Assembly (NCBI RefSeq): GCF_000006445.2
Contig: NC_006047.2
Coordinates: forward strand, 186,001-250,000
Direction of reading: 5' to 3'
Length of the DNA: 64,000 nucleotides
Origin: Debaryomyces hansenii CBS767
Taxonomy: Eukaryota; Ascomycota; Pichiomycetes; Serinales; Debaryomycetaceae
Made by a program: the position numbers and the translations under genes
Shown: positions 20,662-31,076 of the stretch, piece after piece
How positions within the stretch are numbered: the stretch's first letter is position 1
How the letters are laid out: each line of letters opens with the position of its first letter
The notes under the pieces: model-generated
What the model saw: the letters and a program-made list of their open reading frames with translations, nothing else
Databases searched by the model: none
Told to the model about the DNA's origin: nothing

Positions 20662-21055
20662 GTTGATTAGAAGATCACTTCTACCTTAATTAGTCGATTA
20701 TGTTCGTTAAAATCGTTTAGTCATTACCTGTATTTGTTTTTTTGGTGTTTTCTGTTTATATCTTTATGAACCTTATCTAATTAACATCATATATATATTC
20801 ATTATTTATTTATTCGTATTCTGAATGTACTGTATCGATATTTATTACTACAGAAGGCTTCTATTGAAGATACATGGGCCTGAAGTCTCGGCGGGGTTAA
20901 TTTTGTGATCTCGCGAAATTCAAAAGAATTGAGGAACTTAACACCGAAAGGATTGCTTTACTAGTTACACTAATATTATTTTTAAATTTATTTAACATAA
21001 TAAATAATAGGGAGCAAGTAAGAACTGAATATATAAATATGTGTGAGAAAACCAT
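20662..21055. other. Convergent terminator region
   Basis: 394 bp between the ACO1 stop and the stop of the minus-strand Zn2Cys6 gene. It is AT-rich with T-runs on both strands; I see no gene in it. Confidence 0.6.
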
Positions 21056-24000
21056 CTATGCTTTCTGAATATAATCCATTAGCTCATGTAAGATATTTTC
21101 CAATGAAATATAGAAAGAACAATAATCGTTAATATCAACGAAGTTATTTCTTAATGAATAATAAATTTTATCGCTCAATTGCCTTAATTCATTCTTATCA
21201 CACTGTGAGTTGGATGAATCATTTTCTTTTCTCTTTAATGTGTCGTTAGAAGTATACTGGTATTGATCCTTTGTAATTAACGAATTCTGTTGGAATGTAG
21301 CATTTTCTTGATTACTGAATGACAGCCTTGACAAATGCTCCCCATGGAATTTCATACCAGTCCTTAAGTTCAGAACTGGTGTGAATGTGGGGGATGATTG
21401 TGGAGGAATAGGCTGAGGGACATCCATAACATTGAACAATTCATTCATATTCATGTAGCCAGCTACCTGAGAGTCACAGAATTCAATTTCGGACTTTATA
21501 TTTTCATTACCGAGATTATGTTGTGTTATAAGATTAATGATATTGTATTTTTCTAATATGAATCTCCATACTGAGTTTGTCAAAGACAACATTCTTTTAT
21601 ATTTTTCATTCTTAAACCATTTTCTATTAAGAATGAACAATGCCTTATTGATCAATTTAACGTATATCACTAGTTCATTACTTGTCATGAATTCGTATTT
21701 AAATTTAACTGTTATAATTATGAGCATCAAAATTATTGAATCTAATGGAATAGTTCTTTTAACGTACCAATTAAATTTGCCGAATTTTATGAAATCGTTA
21801 TATTTTAAGAAGTCATTCAAATTATGCAATATAGAAGGAATTAAGTTGTTTCCCAAATTTTCATAAGAAAAATTCTCATGTTGACTAAACTTTAACTGTG
21901 ATATAGTAGAATTATCGAAATTATTAATAATATTCGACTCTTGAATTTGGCCAAATGTATCTTCATATTGACTTAAAGATAAAATTCCTCCTCTATTTTT
22001 ACTACGATTGATCTCATATTTATCCTCATATTTGATTGCTTCATTCCCTTGACTCTCATCAAAATCGTGCTTTGGGTCCTTCGACCGATCACGAAGTAAA
22101 ATTTTCTTATGTAAAAGCATTAATGCACGATCAACAAAACTCCAACTATGATTCGTAATAAAGTTTATTAAGTTCATTTCCAGCACCGTTTGCGGTGGGT
22201 TCATTTTGTAAAAATCTGTCATTTTTTTAATTGATTCATGAATATGGTAGAATAAATTCATAATCATTAACTTGATTTCATTTATTTCATCTCCCGTAAT
22301 ATTATTCGATAAACCATTATGCAACTGATATACCAATTCACTTAAAATCCTATCATATTGAAATTTAACATTCATCGATAACATAGCGACGTTTAGCTTT
22401 TTCTCTTTAATCAGACCATTTTCATTAAAAACAGGTTCTTCTTCGTCAGGCATAACCACATTAAAGTCGTCATACTTACAAATCGGAGGCAAGCAATGAT
22501 TATGACTTGTCAAGGCATCCAAACCAAAAATCACCCACCATAACAAACGTCTAAATTTAATTACTTCCCAGTCATTAATTCTTAATGTCAAAATTGGATC
22601 TTTATGAAATTGTAAGAACTTTGCATACCTTATAATTTGGGACATTTCCATGGATGATGGATTAGGTGATGTCAGTTGGATTATGACGTTTCCTAACAAT
22701 AATGGAATTGTTCTCAATCCGTGTGGATAATTGTAATACTGACAAATCTTGTTAAATCCTTTCAAGTAATTATCGATATCCTGGTTCAATAATAAATTAT
22801 CGTACTCTTCAAACTCCGAAACAGTAGATGCATACAATATTGGGTAGTATAACGTATAAAACTGGAATATATCCGGATTATTACCCAGTGATGAAGTATC
22901 AGCTTTTACTAGATCAGATGATGAATTCTCTTTCATACGATCATGTTCATCCCAAAATTTCGTATGCTCCTCAATAAAGTCTTGCAAATTAACCATTAAC
23001 GGCAAAAGAATGTGAACTGAATTGACATACCTGTTTATCAATTCAAACGACCTTTCTCTTGATGAAGGTAAATGCTTAAGCAAATCGTCTAGAAGATTCT
23101 CATTATCATAATAGGTATTAGTTCCATAAAGGAAGTTAACGGTTGTAGCAGGATTAGACGAATAAGGATTTAAGGAGTTGCTAATCTCGATACTTAATTG
23201 GCTCGCTGCTGATTTGTTATTATTGCTGGAATTAGGCAAAAATGAATTGTTATTTTGATTATCAATGAAATTACTTCTATTTTGTTGATTACTTTTTGCA
23301 AGAAGGCCACTTAGATTCGTTTGACTATTGGAGTGACTATTAGTGCTACTGTGAACTCGAGTGTTGATATTACTTAATGGAGGTGTCATACCCGACCTAT
23401 TGACAATATTTTCATGGTTAAACGGAAATGAGCTTAAATTGAACTGATACAGTTCGTCCGGCGGGTTTGACATGTAGTTCGTGTTGAAGAAATTGTTGGT
23501 AATGTTGTTGCTACCGGAGTTCATCACAGGCGTCTGCAATAAAGTGTTATTCAAGTTCATAGGACTGCCATTCGGGTTCCTAGGCATACCCATACCGTTG
23601 AGCGGTTGGTTGAGCTGGTTCATAGGCGAATGAGCTTGCATGTTAAGTCCGAAGTAAAGATCTGCAAACTGAGAATCCTCCTTGCACAAAACAATGTCAT
23701 CATTAGTCGTCACTGACTCGTTGCTATTTTCATTGGATTTGGGTGACATCGGTGAGATGTTGTGGTCTGAATACGATGACAGCGAGTCAGTTCTCGCATC
23801 GCTTTCCATTTTTATGGCCCCATCAAGTCCTTCTCCAGCTATATCTGTTATTACCGTAGACTCAACTTTAATCGCTGTCTGAGGCTCTACCAGTCGACTC
23901 AGCTTCTTTCCTCCTCTACTAACACGTTCATTAATGAAGTACTTACACTCCAACCCTAGCTTGTCACAATTATTACAAACCGGTTGTACTCTTGAACACT

Positions 24001-24130
24001 TAATCTTCTTGGAGTGGCAGTATATACAGCTCAAAATCTTCCTCTGTCTGGTCTTTTGTACTTTCATCACTTTTCCTCCTTCTAAAATCTTCATATCCTG
24101 AGTTTTCATCTCTTTGGTATTCTCGGACAT
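21056..24130 (-). CDS. Zn2Cys6 transcription factor, Asn-rich
   Basis: 1,024 residues from ATG 24128-24130; an upstream GTG at 24157 is open but not preferred. A fungal binuclear zinc cluster sits at residues 35-62 with the exact spacing Cys35-x2-Cys38-x6-Cys45-x6-Cys52-x2-Cys55-x6-Cys62, inside basic KTRQRKILSCIYCHSKKIKC. A long Ser/Asn-rich segment (about 130-340) follows. The middle region (about 370-720) resembles the fungal-specific transcription-factor domain, including RRLLWWVIFGLDALTSHNHCLPP. It is a nuclear DNA-binding regulator; I cannot name the orthologue or the pathway. The promoter region contains a 24-bp palindrome centred on TGAGTCA. Confidence 0.85.
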   Translation of the reverse strand: MSENTKEMKTQDMKILEGGKVMKVQKTRQRKILSCIYCHSKKIKCSRVQPVCNNCDKLGLECKYFINERVSRGGKKLSRLVEPQTAIKVESTVITDIAGEGLDGAIKMESDARTDSLSSYSDHNISPMSPKSNENSNESVTTNDDIVLCKEDSQFADLYFGLNMQAHSPMNQLNQPLNGMGMPRNPNGSPMNLNNTLLQTPVMNSGSNNITNNFFNTNYMSNPPDELYQFNLSSFPFNHENIVNRSGMTPPLSNINTRVHSSTNSHSNSQTNLSGLLAKSNQQNRSNFIDNQNNNSFLPNSSNNNKSAASQLSIEISNSLNPYSSNPATTVNFLYGTNTYYDNENLLDDLLKHLPSSRERSFELINRYVNSVHILLPLMVNLQDFIEEHTKFWDEHDRMKENSSSDLVKADTSSLGNNPDIFQFYTLYYPILYASTVSEFEEYDNLLLNQDIDNYLKGFNKICQYYNYPHGLRTIPLLLGNVIIQLTSPNPSSMEMSQIIRYAKFLQFHKDPILTLRINDWEVIKFRRLLWWVIFGLDALTSHNHCLPPICKYDDFNVVMPDEEEPVFNENGLIKEKKLNVAMLSMNVKFQYDRILSELVYQLHNGLSNNITGDEINEIKLMIMNLFYHIHESIKKMTDFYKMNPPQTVLEMNLINFITNHSWSFVDRALMLLHKKILLRDRSKDPKHDFDESQGNEAIKYEDKYEINRSKNRGGILSLSQYEDTFGQIQESNIINNFDNSTISQLKFSQHENFSYENLGNNLIPSILHNLNDFLKYNDFIKFGKFNWYVKRTIPLDSIILMLIIITVKFKYEFMTSNELVIYVKLINKALFILNRKWFKNEKYKRMLSLTNSVWRFILEKYNIINLITQHNLGNENIKSEIEFCDSQVAGYMNMNELFNVMDVPQPIPPQSSPTFTPVLNLRTGMKFHGEHLSRLSFSNQENATFQQNSLITKDQYQYTSNDTLKRKENDSSNSQCDKNELRQLSDKIYYSLRNNFVDINDYCSFYISLENILHELMDYIQKA

Positions 24131-24721
24131 AATGACTGATAATTCAAATTTTAACACCCACGTTTTTTTTTTCTAGATTTTACTATCGAACGGATATCAA
24201 TACTACTAGATAAGTATAAATGATTTGAATATGATATCAAAAGGCCTATAATATATTACACCAACAAATTTAAAAAACGTCGAAAAATGTCGAAAGCTAT
24301 ATAAGACTGACTGACTAAAGATACGAATGTATAAGATCGCGGGGATAAGAACAATCGCTCTGTGCACGACAATTAAATAATAGACACTTCATATGCGACT
24401 CACCTATCTCCTTTATATTGTAGCTTGTATCTAATCTATTTTACAAGCAACAAGTTCTCAGGGACATTGAGTCAAATGTCCCTTGTATTATTAAGGAATT
24501 TATGTAAAATGTAAAGCATCGGTCTGATCATTAGTGGTTCATTTAGTGAAGTAGCAATTTGGCAAGCATCACTCGCACAATCGCAGAATAAACATCGCTC
24601 TCGATACGGTTATTTTATTGTAACAAAGCGATTACATTGATAGAATGGGGTAAAAAGATGACGATCCATCAATCCGACTTAAAAAAAGAAAATCGAGACG
24701 ATTGAGAAAAAGAAAAAAATA
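24131..24721. other. Zn2Cys6 promoter side of the gap
   Basis: 590 bp upstream of the Zn2Cys6 gene, up to the tRNA-Asp 3' end. It holds the palindrome at 24460-24483 and an A7 run at 24713-24719 that is the tRNA terminator on the minus strand. No protein gene is visible. Confidence 0.6.
24460..24483. promoter_or_regulatory. 24-bp palindrome with a Gcn4-type core
   Basis: AGGGACATT and AATGTCCCT form a perfect 9-bp inverted repeat around GAGTCA, so the centre reads TGAGTCA, the Gcn4/AP-1 consensus. It lies about 330 bp upstream of the Zn2Cys6 ATG. Confidence 0.6.
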
Positions 24722-24793
24722 CTCCGCGACGGGGAATTGAACCCCGGTCTACCATGCGACAAACGGTAATTCTAGCCACTAAACTATCACGGA
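24722..24793 (-). tRNA. tRNA-Asp (GTC)
   Basis: 72 nt. The acceptor TCCGTGA pairs with TCGCGGA plus discriminator G. The anticodon loop TTGTCGC gives GTC, and the T-arm GGGGTTCAATTCCCC is intact. It is identical to the copy at 54017 and is followed by T7 on its strand. Confidence 0.95.
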
Positions 24794-25458
24794 TGTTGTT
24801 GGAGAAGACACAAATAATTAGGTTTTTGGATGCAAAACATGCAACTTCATTGCCGATAGATTCACGGTAGCGCACATTCGGTCTGTTTGAAAGAAACTGT
24901 GATGTGTGAAGCGTAGAAAATGTCGTGAGGCAGTTGAAGGTTAGTATGGAACTTGCGTTGGCCCAGGATCGGTCTGCTTGTAAGAAATTACACATGGGAC
25001 ATTGAAGAGTCAGATGCACCCCCAAGTCTCCAATTGAACAGAAAGAACATTCTTCGAGTATCTAGAAAGATATGTTGGAGGAAGGATAACTGCATATCTG
25101 AACTCCAAACACATGCAACCTTCTTGGTCTATATGCACTAGATCTATCTTATCAAAGTCGTGTATCGAGTGCTACTAGATAGAGTACGTCGCCCTGAATC
25201 AAAGCATTTCAGGGTACAGCAACGGCAAAAACACGACTATACTTACAATTGATCAATTTATTGGTCGGCCTATGGATCTCAGGAACACACTCGTGCCTTT
25301 ATATACTAGACAGGTATCGATATAGCTTCGTGTACCAGGGGAGGGGACGAAACGAACCTGAATTTTCCAAGCGGTCGTGCGTGACTAATAAGATTGTGAG
25401 TTGTCCTTTATTTAAAATCAACAAAAGGTTAACAACTTCCATATCGAAGGATACCATC
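24794..25458. other. SEC23 upstream region
   Basis: 665 bp between the tRNA-Asp 5' end and the SEC23 ATG. A 7-bp inverted repeat (CCCTGAA / TTCAGGG, 9-nt loop) lies at 25192-25214. The SEC23 frame is open upstream to 25249 but without a conserved start. A hunt for LTR ends next to the tRNA found none. Confidence 0.55.
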
Positions 25459-27699
25459 ATGAATTTCGAAGAAGCTGAAGATATAAACGGGGTTCGTTTT
25501 GCGTGGAACACGTTCCCATGCACTAAGGCCGATGCCAACAAGTTAGTTGTTCCAACTGGCGCGTTGTATACCCCTTTAAAATTTAGAGAAGATTTACCAA
25601 TCGCTGAATATGATCCACATTGCTGTTTGAATACACATTGTAGAAGTATCTTGAATCCATATTGTCAAATTGATCCAACAGGCTCTTGGATTTGTCCAAT
25701 TTGTGGAAACCGTAATCCATTGCCTAGTCATTACCAAGGAATTTCGAATGAAAACCTACCACTTGAATTGAATCCAAATTCATCAACAATTGAATACATT
25801 ACTGCTAGGCCAGTAGCCAATCCGCCTATTTTTTTCTTTGTTATTGATTTATGTCAAGATGAAGATAACTTGAAGGCTTTGAAGGAGACATTGGTCGTTT
25901 CATTGTCGTTATTGCCACCAAACGCTCTAATTGGGTTGATCACTTACGGTACTATGGTTCAAGTTCACGATCTCGGTTCAGAATCTATCAATAAATCTTA
26001 TATCTTCAGAGGAGACAAAGAATACACCGACAAGCAAATTAATGATATGTTGAAGAAACCCGTGGTTGTTCCAGCCCAAAACTTTGCAAACTCATTAACC
26101 CGTTTCTTTTTACCATTAGAAGAAGTCGAATTCCAATTGACTTCTATTTTGGAAAATCTTACTAAAGACCCTTGGGCTGTTGCAAACGGTGATAGACCTT
26201 TAAGATCGACTGGTTCCGCATTGAACGTTGCTACTAATTTATTGCATTCAACATTTCAAGGATATGGTGCTAGAATTATGTTATTCTCTGCTGGTCCAGA
26301 CACTTTAAATCCAGGTTTAATAGTCGGTCCAAAATTAAAAGAACCTATAAGATCTCATTCTGATATTGATAAAGATAATGCTAAGCACTACAAAAAGGCT
26401 ATCAAGTTTTATGATGCTTTAGCTGCTAAGCTTGTTAAAAACTCCCATACCGTTGATATCTTTGCTGGTTGTTACGATCAGATCGGTATGTCTGAAATGA
26501 AGAATTTATGTAACAAGACCGGTGGTACTTTATTGTTATCAGATGCGTTCACAACCTCTATCTTCAAGCAATCGTTCTTAAGATTGTTTAATAAAGATTC
26601 TGAAGGTTATTTGCTAATGAGTTTTAATGGTACTTTTGATATAAAGACTTCTAAGGAATTGAAAGTTAGTGGGTTGATTGGTAATGCTTCATCATTAGCC
26701 GCAAAGACTAACAATGTTTCGGAGAATGAAATTGGTATTGGCGGTACTTCCCAATATAGATTATGTTCGGCTTCTCCTCAGCATACCTACGCCGTGTTTT
26801 TTGATATTGCTAACACACAAAGTTTACCTCCTAATTCGCAATCCTATATTCAATTTATTACTCATTATCAACATTCATCAGGTACTTACAGAGTAAGGGT
26901 TACCACAATTTCAAATATTTTGACGAGTGAAGATGCTATTTTAACTCAATCATTTGATCAAGAAGCTGCTGCGGTCTTAATGGCTAGAGTCACATTATTT
27001 AAATCTGAACAAGACGATGGTGCTGATGTCTTAAGATGGATTGATCGTATGTTAATCAAATTATGTCAAAAATTTGCCGACTACAGAAAGGATTTCGATG
27101 AATCTTTCAGATTGAGTCCACAATTTTCTTTCTATCCCCAATTCATTTACTATTTAAGAAGATCTCAATTCTTACAAGTGTTTAATAACTCTCCTGATGA
27201 AACGGCATTCTACAGACATGTTCTATTAACTGAAGATATTAATAATTCATTGATTATGATTCAACCAACATTAACATCATTCGCCTTAGATAGTGAACCT
27301 GAACCGGTATTGTTGGATTCAGTTTCCATCAAAGATGATCGTATCTTGTTATTGGATACTTTTTTCCACATTTTGATTTTCCATGGTAAAACAATCGCCG
27401 AATGGCGTAAAGCGGGTTATCAAAATAATCCTGACTATGCTAACTTCAAGCAATTATTAGATGAGCCAAAACAAGAAGCGGCTGAATTATTAGTTGATCG
27501 TTATCCATTACCTAGATTCATTGATACTGAAGAAGGTGGTTCCCAAGCAAGATTCTTATATTCCAAATTAAACCCTAGTACAACTTATAATAATCAAACC
27601 TTCACCGGTAGTAATGGTGCGGTTGTTTTGACTGATGATGTTTCTTTACAAGTATTCATGTCTCACTTGCAGAAGTTAGTTGTTTCTGGTTCTAATTAG
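25459..27699 (+). CDS. SEC23: COPII coat GTPase activator Sec23
   Basis: 746 residues from ATG 25459 ([20 protein letters not shown]), chosen because this is the conserved family start; the upstream open frame is non-conserved. Sec23 binds Sec24 in the inner COPII coat at ER exit sites and activates Sar1 GTPase. The zinc finger is visible: Cys56 (after Cys55), Cys61, Cys79 and Cys82 in HCCLNTHC...[11 protein letters not shown] trunk (von Willebrand A-like) domain follows with [14 protein letters not shown]. Then come a beta-barrel region, a helical region and a C-terminal gelsolin domain ([22 protein letters not shown]). The length is normal. Next is AOS1 on the same strand, 147 bp on. Confidence 0.97.
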   Translation: MNFEEAEDINGVRFAWNTFPCTKADANKLVVPTGALYTPLKFREDLPIAEYDPHCCLNTHCRSILNPYCQIDPTGSWICPICGNRNPLPSHYQGISNENLPLELNPNSSTIEYITARPVANPPIFFFVIDLCQDEDNLKALKETLVVSLSLLPPNALIGLITYGTMVQVHDLGSESINKSYIFRGDKEYTDKQINDMLKKPVVVPAQNFANSLTRFFLPLEEVEFQLTSILENLTKDPWAVANGDRPLRSTGSALNVATNLLHSTFQGYGARIMLFSAGPDTLNPGLIVGPKLKEPIRSHSDIDKDNAKHYKKAIKFYDALAAKLVKNSHTVDIFAGCYDQIGMSEMKNLCNKTGGTLLLSDAFTTSIFKQSFLRLFNKDSEGYLLMSFNGTFDIKTSKELKVSGLIGNASSLAAKTNNVSENEIGIGGTSQYRLCSASPQHTYAVFFDIANTQSLPPNSQSYIQFITHYQHSSGTYRVRVTTISNILTSEDAILTQSFDQEAAAVLMARVTLFKSEQDDGADVLRWIDRMLIKLCQKFADYRKDFDESFRLSPQFSFYPQFIYYLRRSQFLQVFNNSPDETAFYRHVLLTEDINNSLIMIQPTLTSFALDSEPEPVLLDSVSIKDDRILLLDTFFHILIFHGKTIAEWRKAGYQNNPDYANFKQLLDEPKQEAAELLVDRYPLPRFIDTEEGGSQARFLYSKLNPSTTYNNQTFTGSNGAVVLTDDVSLQVFMSHLQKLVVSGSN

Positions 27700-27846
27700 A
27701 TTTGTCTCTATTTATCTAGTAAATAATTTTAAAAGCACTGTATTATATGAATTTTTCTTAACCACGAACAGCGCGGAGATTTTCAAGAAACGAAACTAAA
27801 ACAACTGTCATCTTTGCAAACACGGTGCAACTTCATAAGAAATATA

Positions 27847-28960
27847 ATGTCTATCGAATTAGATGATAAACAGCTTACTGCTGGTATGTATTTGTTGTTT
27901 CTTACATTCGTAGATATATACTAACAATTTAGATGAAATCGCATTATATGATAGACAAATTAGACTATGGGGAATGGCAACTCAATTAAGGTTGAGATCA
28001 GCCAAAATATTAGTCATAAACTTAGGTGCAGTTGGGGGTGAAGTAGTGAAGAACTTGGTATTGGGAGGCATTAATACCTTGGAAATCTTGGACTCGTCAA
28101 AAGTAAAAGAAGAGGATTTTCTGGCTCAATTTTTCTTGCCAAACAATGACGATATAGTTGGTCAATTGAAATTGCCAGTCGTTATAGAACAGATTAAAGA
28201 TTTGAACAATAGAGTGAATTTATCTGCTAATACAAGTAGCTTATCTTCGATATTCAGTGATTCACAGGAAACTAATAATTATCTCGCTAAATTTGATCTT
28301 ATAATAGGAACGGAACTAGCAAAATCTGAAATGCTTACGCTTAATGAGTATACGAGAAACTTAAATATTCCGTTGTATGTATGCGGTCTACATGGTATGT
28401 TTGGATATATAATGTCCGATTTAATTCATCATACTGCAACGTCTGAGAAAGATGCTGGAAATCAACCAAGAGAACCAAATACCAAGATAAATCGTTGCAA
28501 GACTATCACAAATGTTGATTATAACAAAGAAGAAAATAAGGAAATTGTAACTATTGTTGACGAGTTTATTCCAATACTTGAAATATTTAAATCGAAGGAA
28601 TTGCCAAAGCAATTGAATAGAAGACAGATGAAGAGACTATCTGCTGCGTTTCCTTTAATATTTGCTTTATTTGATATTCCTCGTTTAGAGAATCCAGAAG
28701 ACACTATAGATATTGAGGAACTTCGTAATAAACTGAAAGAGGTATGTGCACAGTTTGAAATCCCAGAGACCGTAATAAATGATGAATATTTGAGACTATT
28801 CAGTAATCAAGCATACACAGAATTTTCCCCGGTTTCCGCAATTTTAGGAGGATGTTTAGCTCAAGATGTTATACAATTTTTAAGTAAGAAAGAGAGTCCT
28901 TTAAACAATTGTTTGATCCTTGATGCGGTTAAATCGGAAATGCCGATCTATTTATTGTAA
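27847..28960 (+). CDS. AOS1: SUMO E1 subunit Aos1 (one intron)
   Basis: Spliced CDS join(27847..27883, 27933..28960), 354 residues. Aos1 with Uba2 activates SUMO (Smt3) in the nucleus. Exon 1 encodes MSIELDDKQLTA, and a codon is split by the 49-nt intron, giving DEIALYDRQIRLWGMATQLRL across the junction, an E1-family signature. The ThiF-type nucleotide-binding fold follows: ILVINLGAVGGEVVKNLVLGG. As in other Aos1-type subunits there is no catalytic cysteine domain. Without splicing the reading frame would start only at the internal Met of GMATQLRL and lose the conserved YDRQIRLWG. Its stop is just 34 bp from the HDA3 stop. Confidence 0.93.
27884..27932 (+). other. AOS1 intron
   Basis: Donor GTATGT, perfect branch site TACTAAC at 27919-27925 and acceptor TTTAG at 27932. 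Length is 49 nt, with only seven bases from the end of the branch site to the end of the AG. Removal restores the E1 signature YDRQIRLWG in frame. Confidence 0.92.
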
Positions 28961-28994
28961 TAGAGTATAAATATATATGATACATGTATATTAA

Positions 28995-30932
28995 TTATTT
29001 ACCATTTGGAGTGATACCTCTACTTTTCCTTTTCTTTAGATGCGAAGTCTCTTTTAAGAATTTTAAAGACTTACCTAGTTTCGCTTGATATGTTTTATTA
29101 ATAACTTTTTCAGCCTCAATTTCTTCCATTAATTCTGTTTTCTGTTTCTTAAACTTCGTGCGCTCTTCGAAACCCGAATCAATTGAAATAGCAATCCTTC
29201 TTTTTAATTGATTATTTAGTTCTTGTGCCATCTGTACCTGATTTTTAGACTCTATTATTGAATTTGCTGCATTGGCGCATTCATTCGCCATGTAGTTTTT
29301 CTCTTCGTGTTTTGAATTAATTTTAGCCAAATTCTCCTTTATCTTGGCCTGAAGTTCCCAAATTTTGACTTGTTGATCATAGAATTTCTTTAACTTCTCA
29401 TTAGTAATACTATTGTCTGCAATAAAAGAAATTAGCTTAGATTCAAAATCCTTCATTTCCTCCTTGGTAGATTCTAGCTCTTGGATATTCCTTAATGTTT
29501 TCTTTTCTGCAAACAATATACGAGATTCAGTATGGTCGATATCATTAATTATTTTGGATAATGCATGTTTAGTTTCATCCTCTCGTCTTCCAACCCTCGC
29601 TTGAATATCGGGTCTATTATAATCAATATACGTATTATGCTCTTCATCCGCTATATTCCAATTCAAATAAGCTGTCTTCAATTGAGTTATTAGCTTATGG
29701 GTCAAGATATTTCTATTGATATCGGAATTAACTGTCATGTTACTTTCGTTTCCAAAAATACCAATCAAAGTATTGAAGTCATTCCTTAACGAATTGGTCA
29801 CATAATCCAGCTCTAGTCGTTTAGCTTCGTAATAAGATGGCTTCTTTTTCTGCGGCTTCTGCAGATTTCCTTCCGAGGAATCGTAGGGTGTATAATGGTA
29901 ATGTACCTCAGTTAATAAGGATCTTTCAATATCTGTGGCGCTGAACTTTGGAATTTTTGATAATTCGGGTAAAGGCCATTCAGGAAACAGATTACTTCGA
30001 CTACCTTTGAATGCATAGTCAAAAAAAGTATGAGATAAATATTTCAAGTGCTGGTTGAATATAGGAAATACATCAGGTGGAAGAATACCGATATGTTCTC
30101 TTAAACAAACAATTGACGATATTATTTTGTACAAGTAATCATTTTGCGTGGTCATGTCGGAATAGTACAATTGACAATGCTCCACCGTTCTCACTGGAAC
30201 TAACCTTATTACTATTGCTTCCTTACGCCTATTTTGAGTCCTAAGCTTCTGGAAAAATTCGTGATTCGTATCAACATAGCTGTCGAATACAATCAATGCA
30301 TCAAACTTAGTCTGAGCAAACTGTTCCTCATCCCTCGTCACCTTACCGTCAAATGGCAACAAATGAATGTTTGTCACCGGCTTATTAGAATCCCCACTTT
30401 TATTTGTCTTTGAAGATTCTTTTTCCACATAATTACCTATGTATCGTTTTATTGTTTTATTTCCTGAACAACCCAATAATAACGCTTCAACCAAATCGAA
30501 GAATTTAGCATTATTATTCAAAACCACACCTATAGTTTTAGTATTTCTCGTAGTGTTCAGTATAATAACATTCATTAGGTCTCTTAAAACGCTGAATTTC
30601 CCACTTGTATCCGCCAACTTACTCAGCATATCTTTCAGTGCCAAATTTTTAGGCATGTAATGGTTAATTAATAAATATGGATGTGTGCTTACAAGCATGC
30701 AGTTATTAATGCAAATCTCCAATGATTTAATAATAAGGTCATTTTTGTCATTCGTTTCACAATATTTAAGAATATCTGGGTAATGTAACGAAACTATTTG
30801 GTCTGTTAACTCTTTTTGAAATTCGTACATTGGAGTCGGTAGATGATAATCACCGCTTCGATTAACATTTTCTAAACGCAAGTCTATAATCGGTGGTTCA
30901 GGAGTACCATCTAGAATCTTAAGCAAGTTCAT
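28995..30932 (-). CDS. HDA3: Histone deacetylase complex subunit Hda3
   Basis: 645 residues (S. cerevisiae Hda3 is 655). Hda3 with Hda2 and the catalytic Hda1 forms the class II deacetylase complex acting on H3/H2B, with roles in repression and silencing. The N terminus matches Hda3 closely: MNLLKILDGTPEPP, then SGDYHLPTPMYEFQKELTDQ, IVSLHYPDILKYCET and STHPYLLINHYMPK. The N-terminal half forms a helicase-like DNA-binding fold in this family. The last 250 residues are coiled coil (for example LESTKEEMKDFESKLISFI, QVQMAQELNNQLKRR). A basic tail KKRKSRG ends it. Convergent with AOS1, divergence unremarkable. Confidence 0.92.
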   Translation of the reverse strand: MNLLKILDGTPEPPIIDLRLENVNRSGDYHLPTPMYEFQKELTDQIVSLHYPDILKYCETNDKNDLIIKSLEICINNCMLVSTHPYLLINHYMPKNLALKDMLSKLADTSGKFSVLRDLMNVIILNTTRNTKTIGVVLNNNAKFFDLVEALLLGCSGNKTIKRYIGNYVEKESSKTNKSGDSNKPVTNIHLLPFDGKVTRDEEQFAQTKFDALIVFDSYVDTNHEFFQKLRTQNRRKEAIVIRLVPVRTVEHCQLYYSDMTTQNDYLYKIISSIVCLREHIGILPPDVFPIFNQHLKYLSHTFFDYAFKGSRSNLFPEWPLPELSKIPKFSATDIERSLLTEVHYHYTPYDSSEGNLQKPQKKKPSYYEAKRLELDYVTNSLRNDFNTLIGIFGNESNMTVNSDINRNILTHKLITQLKTAYLNWNIADEEHNTYIDYNRPDIQARVGRREDETKHALSKIINDIDHTESRILFAEKKTLRNIQELESTKEEMKDFESKLISFIADNSITNEKLKKFYDQQVKIWELQAKIKENLAKINSKHEEKNYMANECANAANSIIESKNQVQMAQELNNQLKRRIAISIDSGFEERTKFKKQKTELMEEIEAEKVINKTYQAKLGKSLKFLKETSHLKKRKSRGITPNGK

Positions 30933-31076
30933 TTGATATTATTGATGGACTATTGGTGAAGTATCGAAAGTTTATCCGGTAGTCGTAAATATTGAATTCG
31001 CTATTTCAGGTACATATGCGTAATTTACAGTTTTGTAATGATTTACAGATTGATTTTTATATACATTGACTAAAAC

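Noticed and set aside
24669..25025. 118-codon minus-strand frame across tRNA-Asp
   Set aside because: It runs through a tRNA gene and has no conserved protein sequence.
24794..25200. Possible solo LTR beside tRNA-Asp, starting TGTTG
   Set aside because: No matching CA-rich end, target duplication or second copy could be found.
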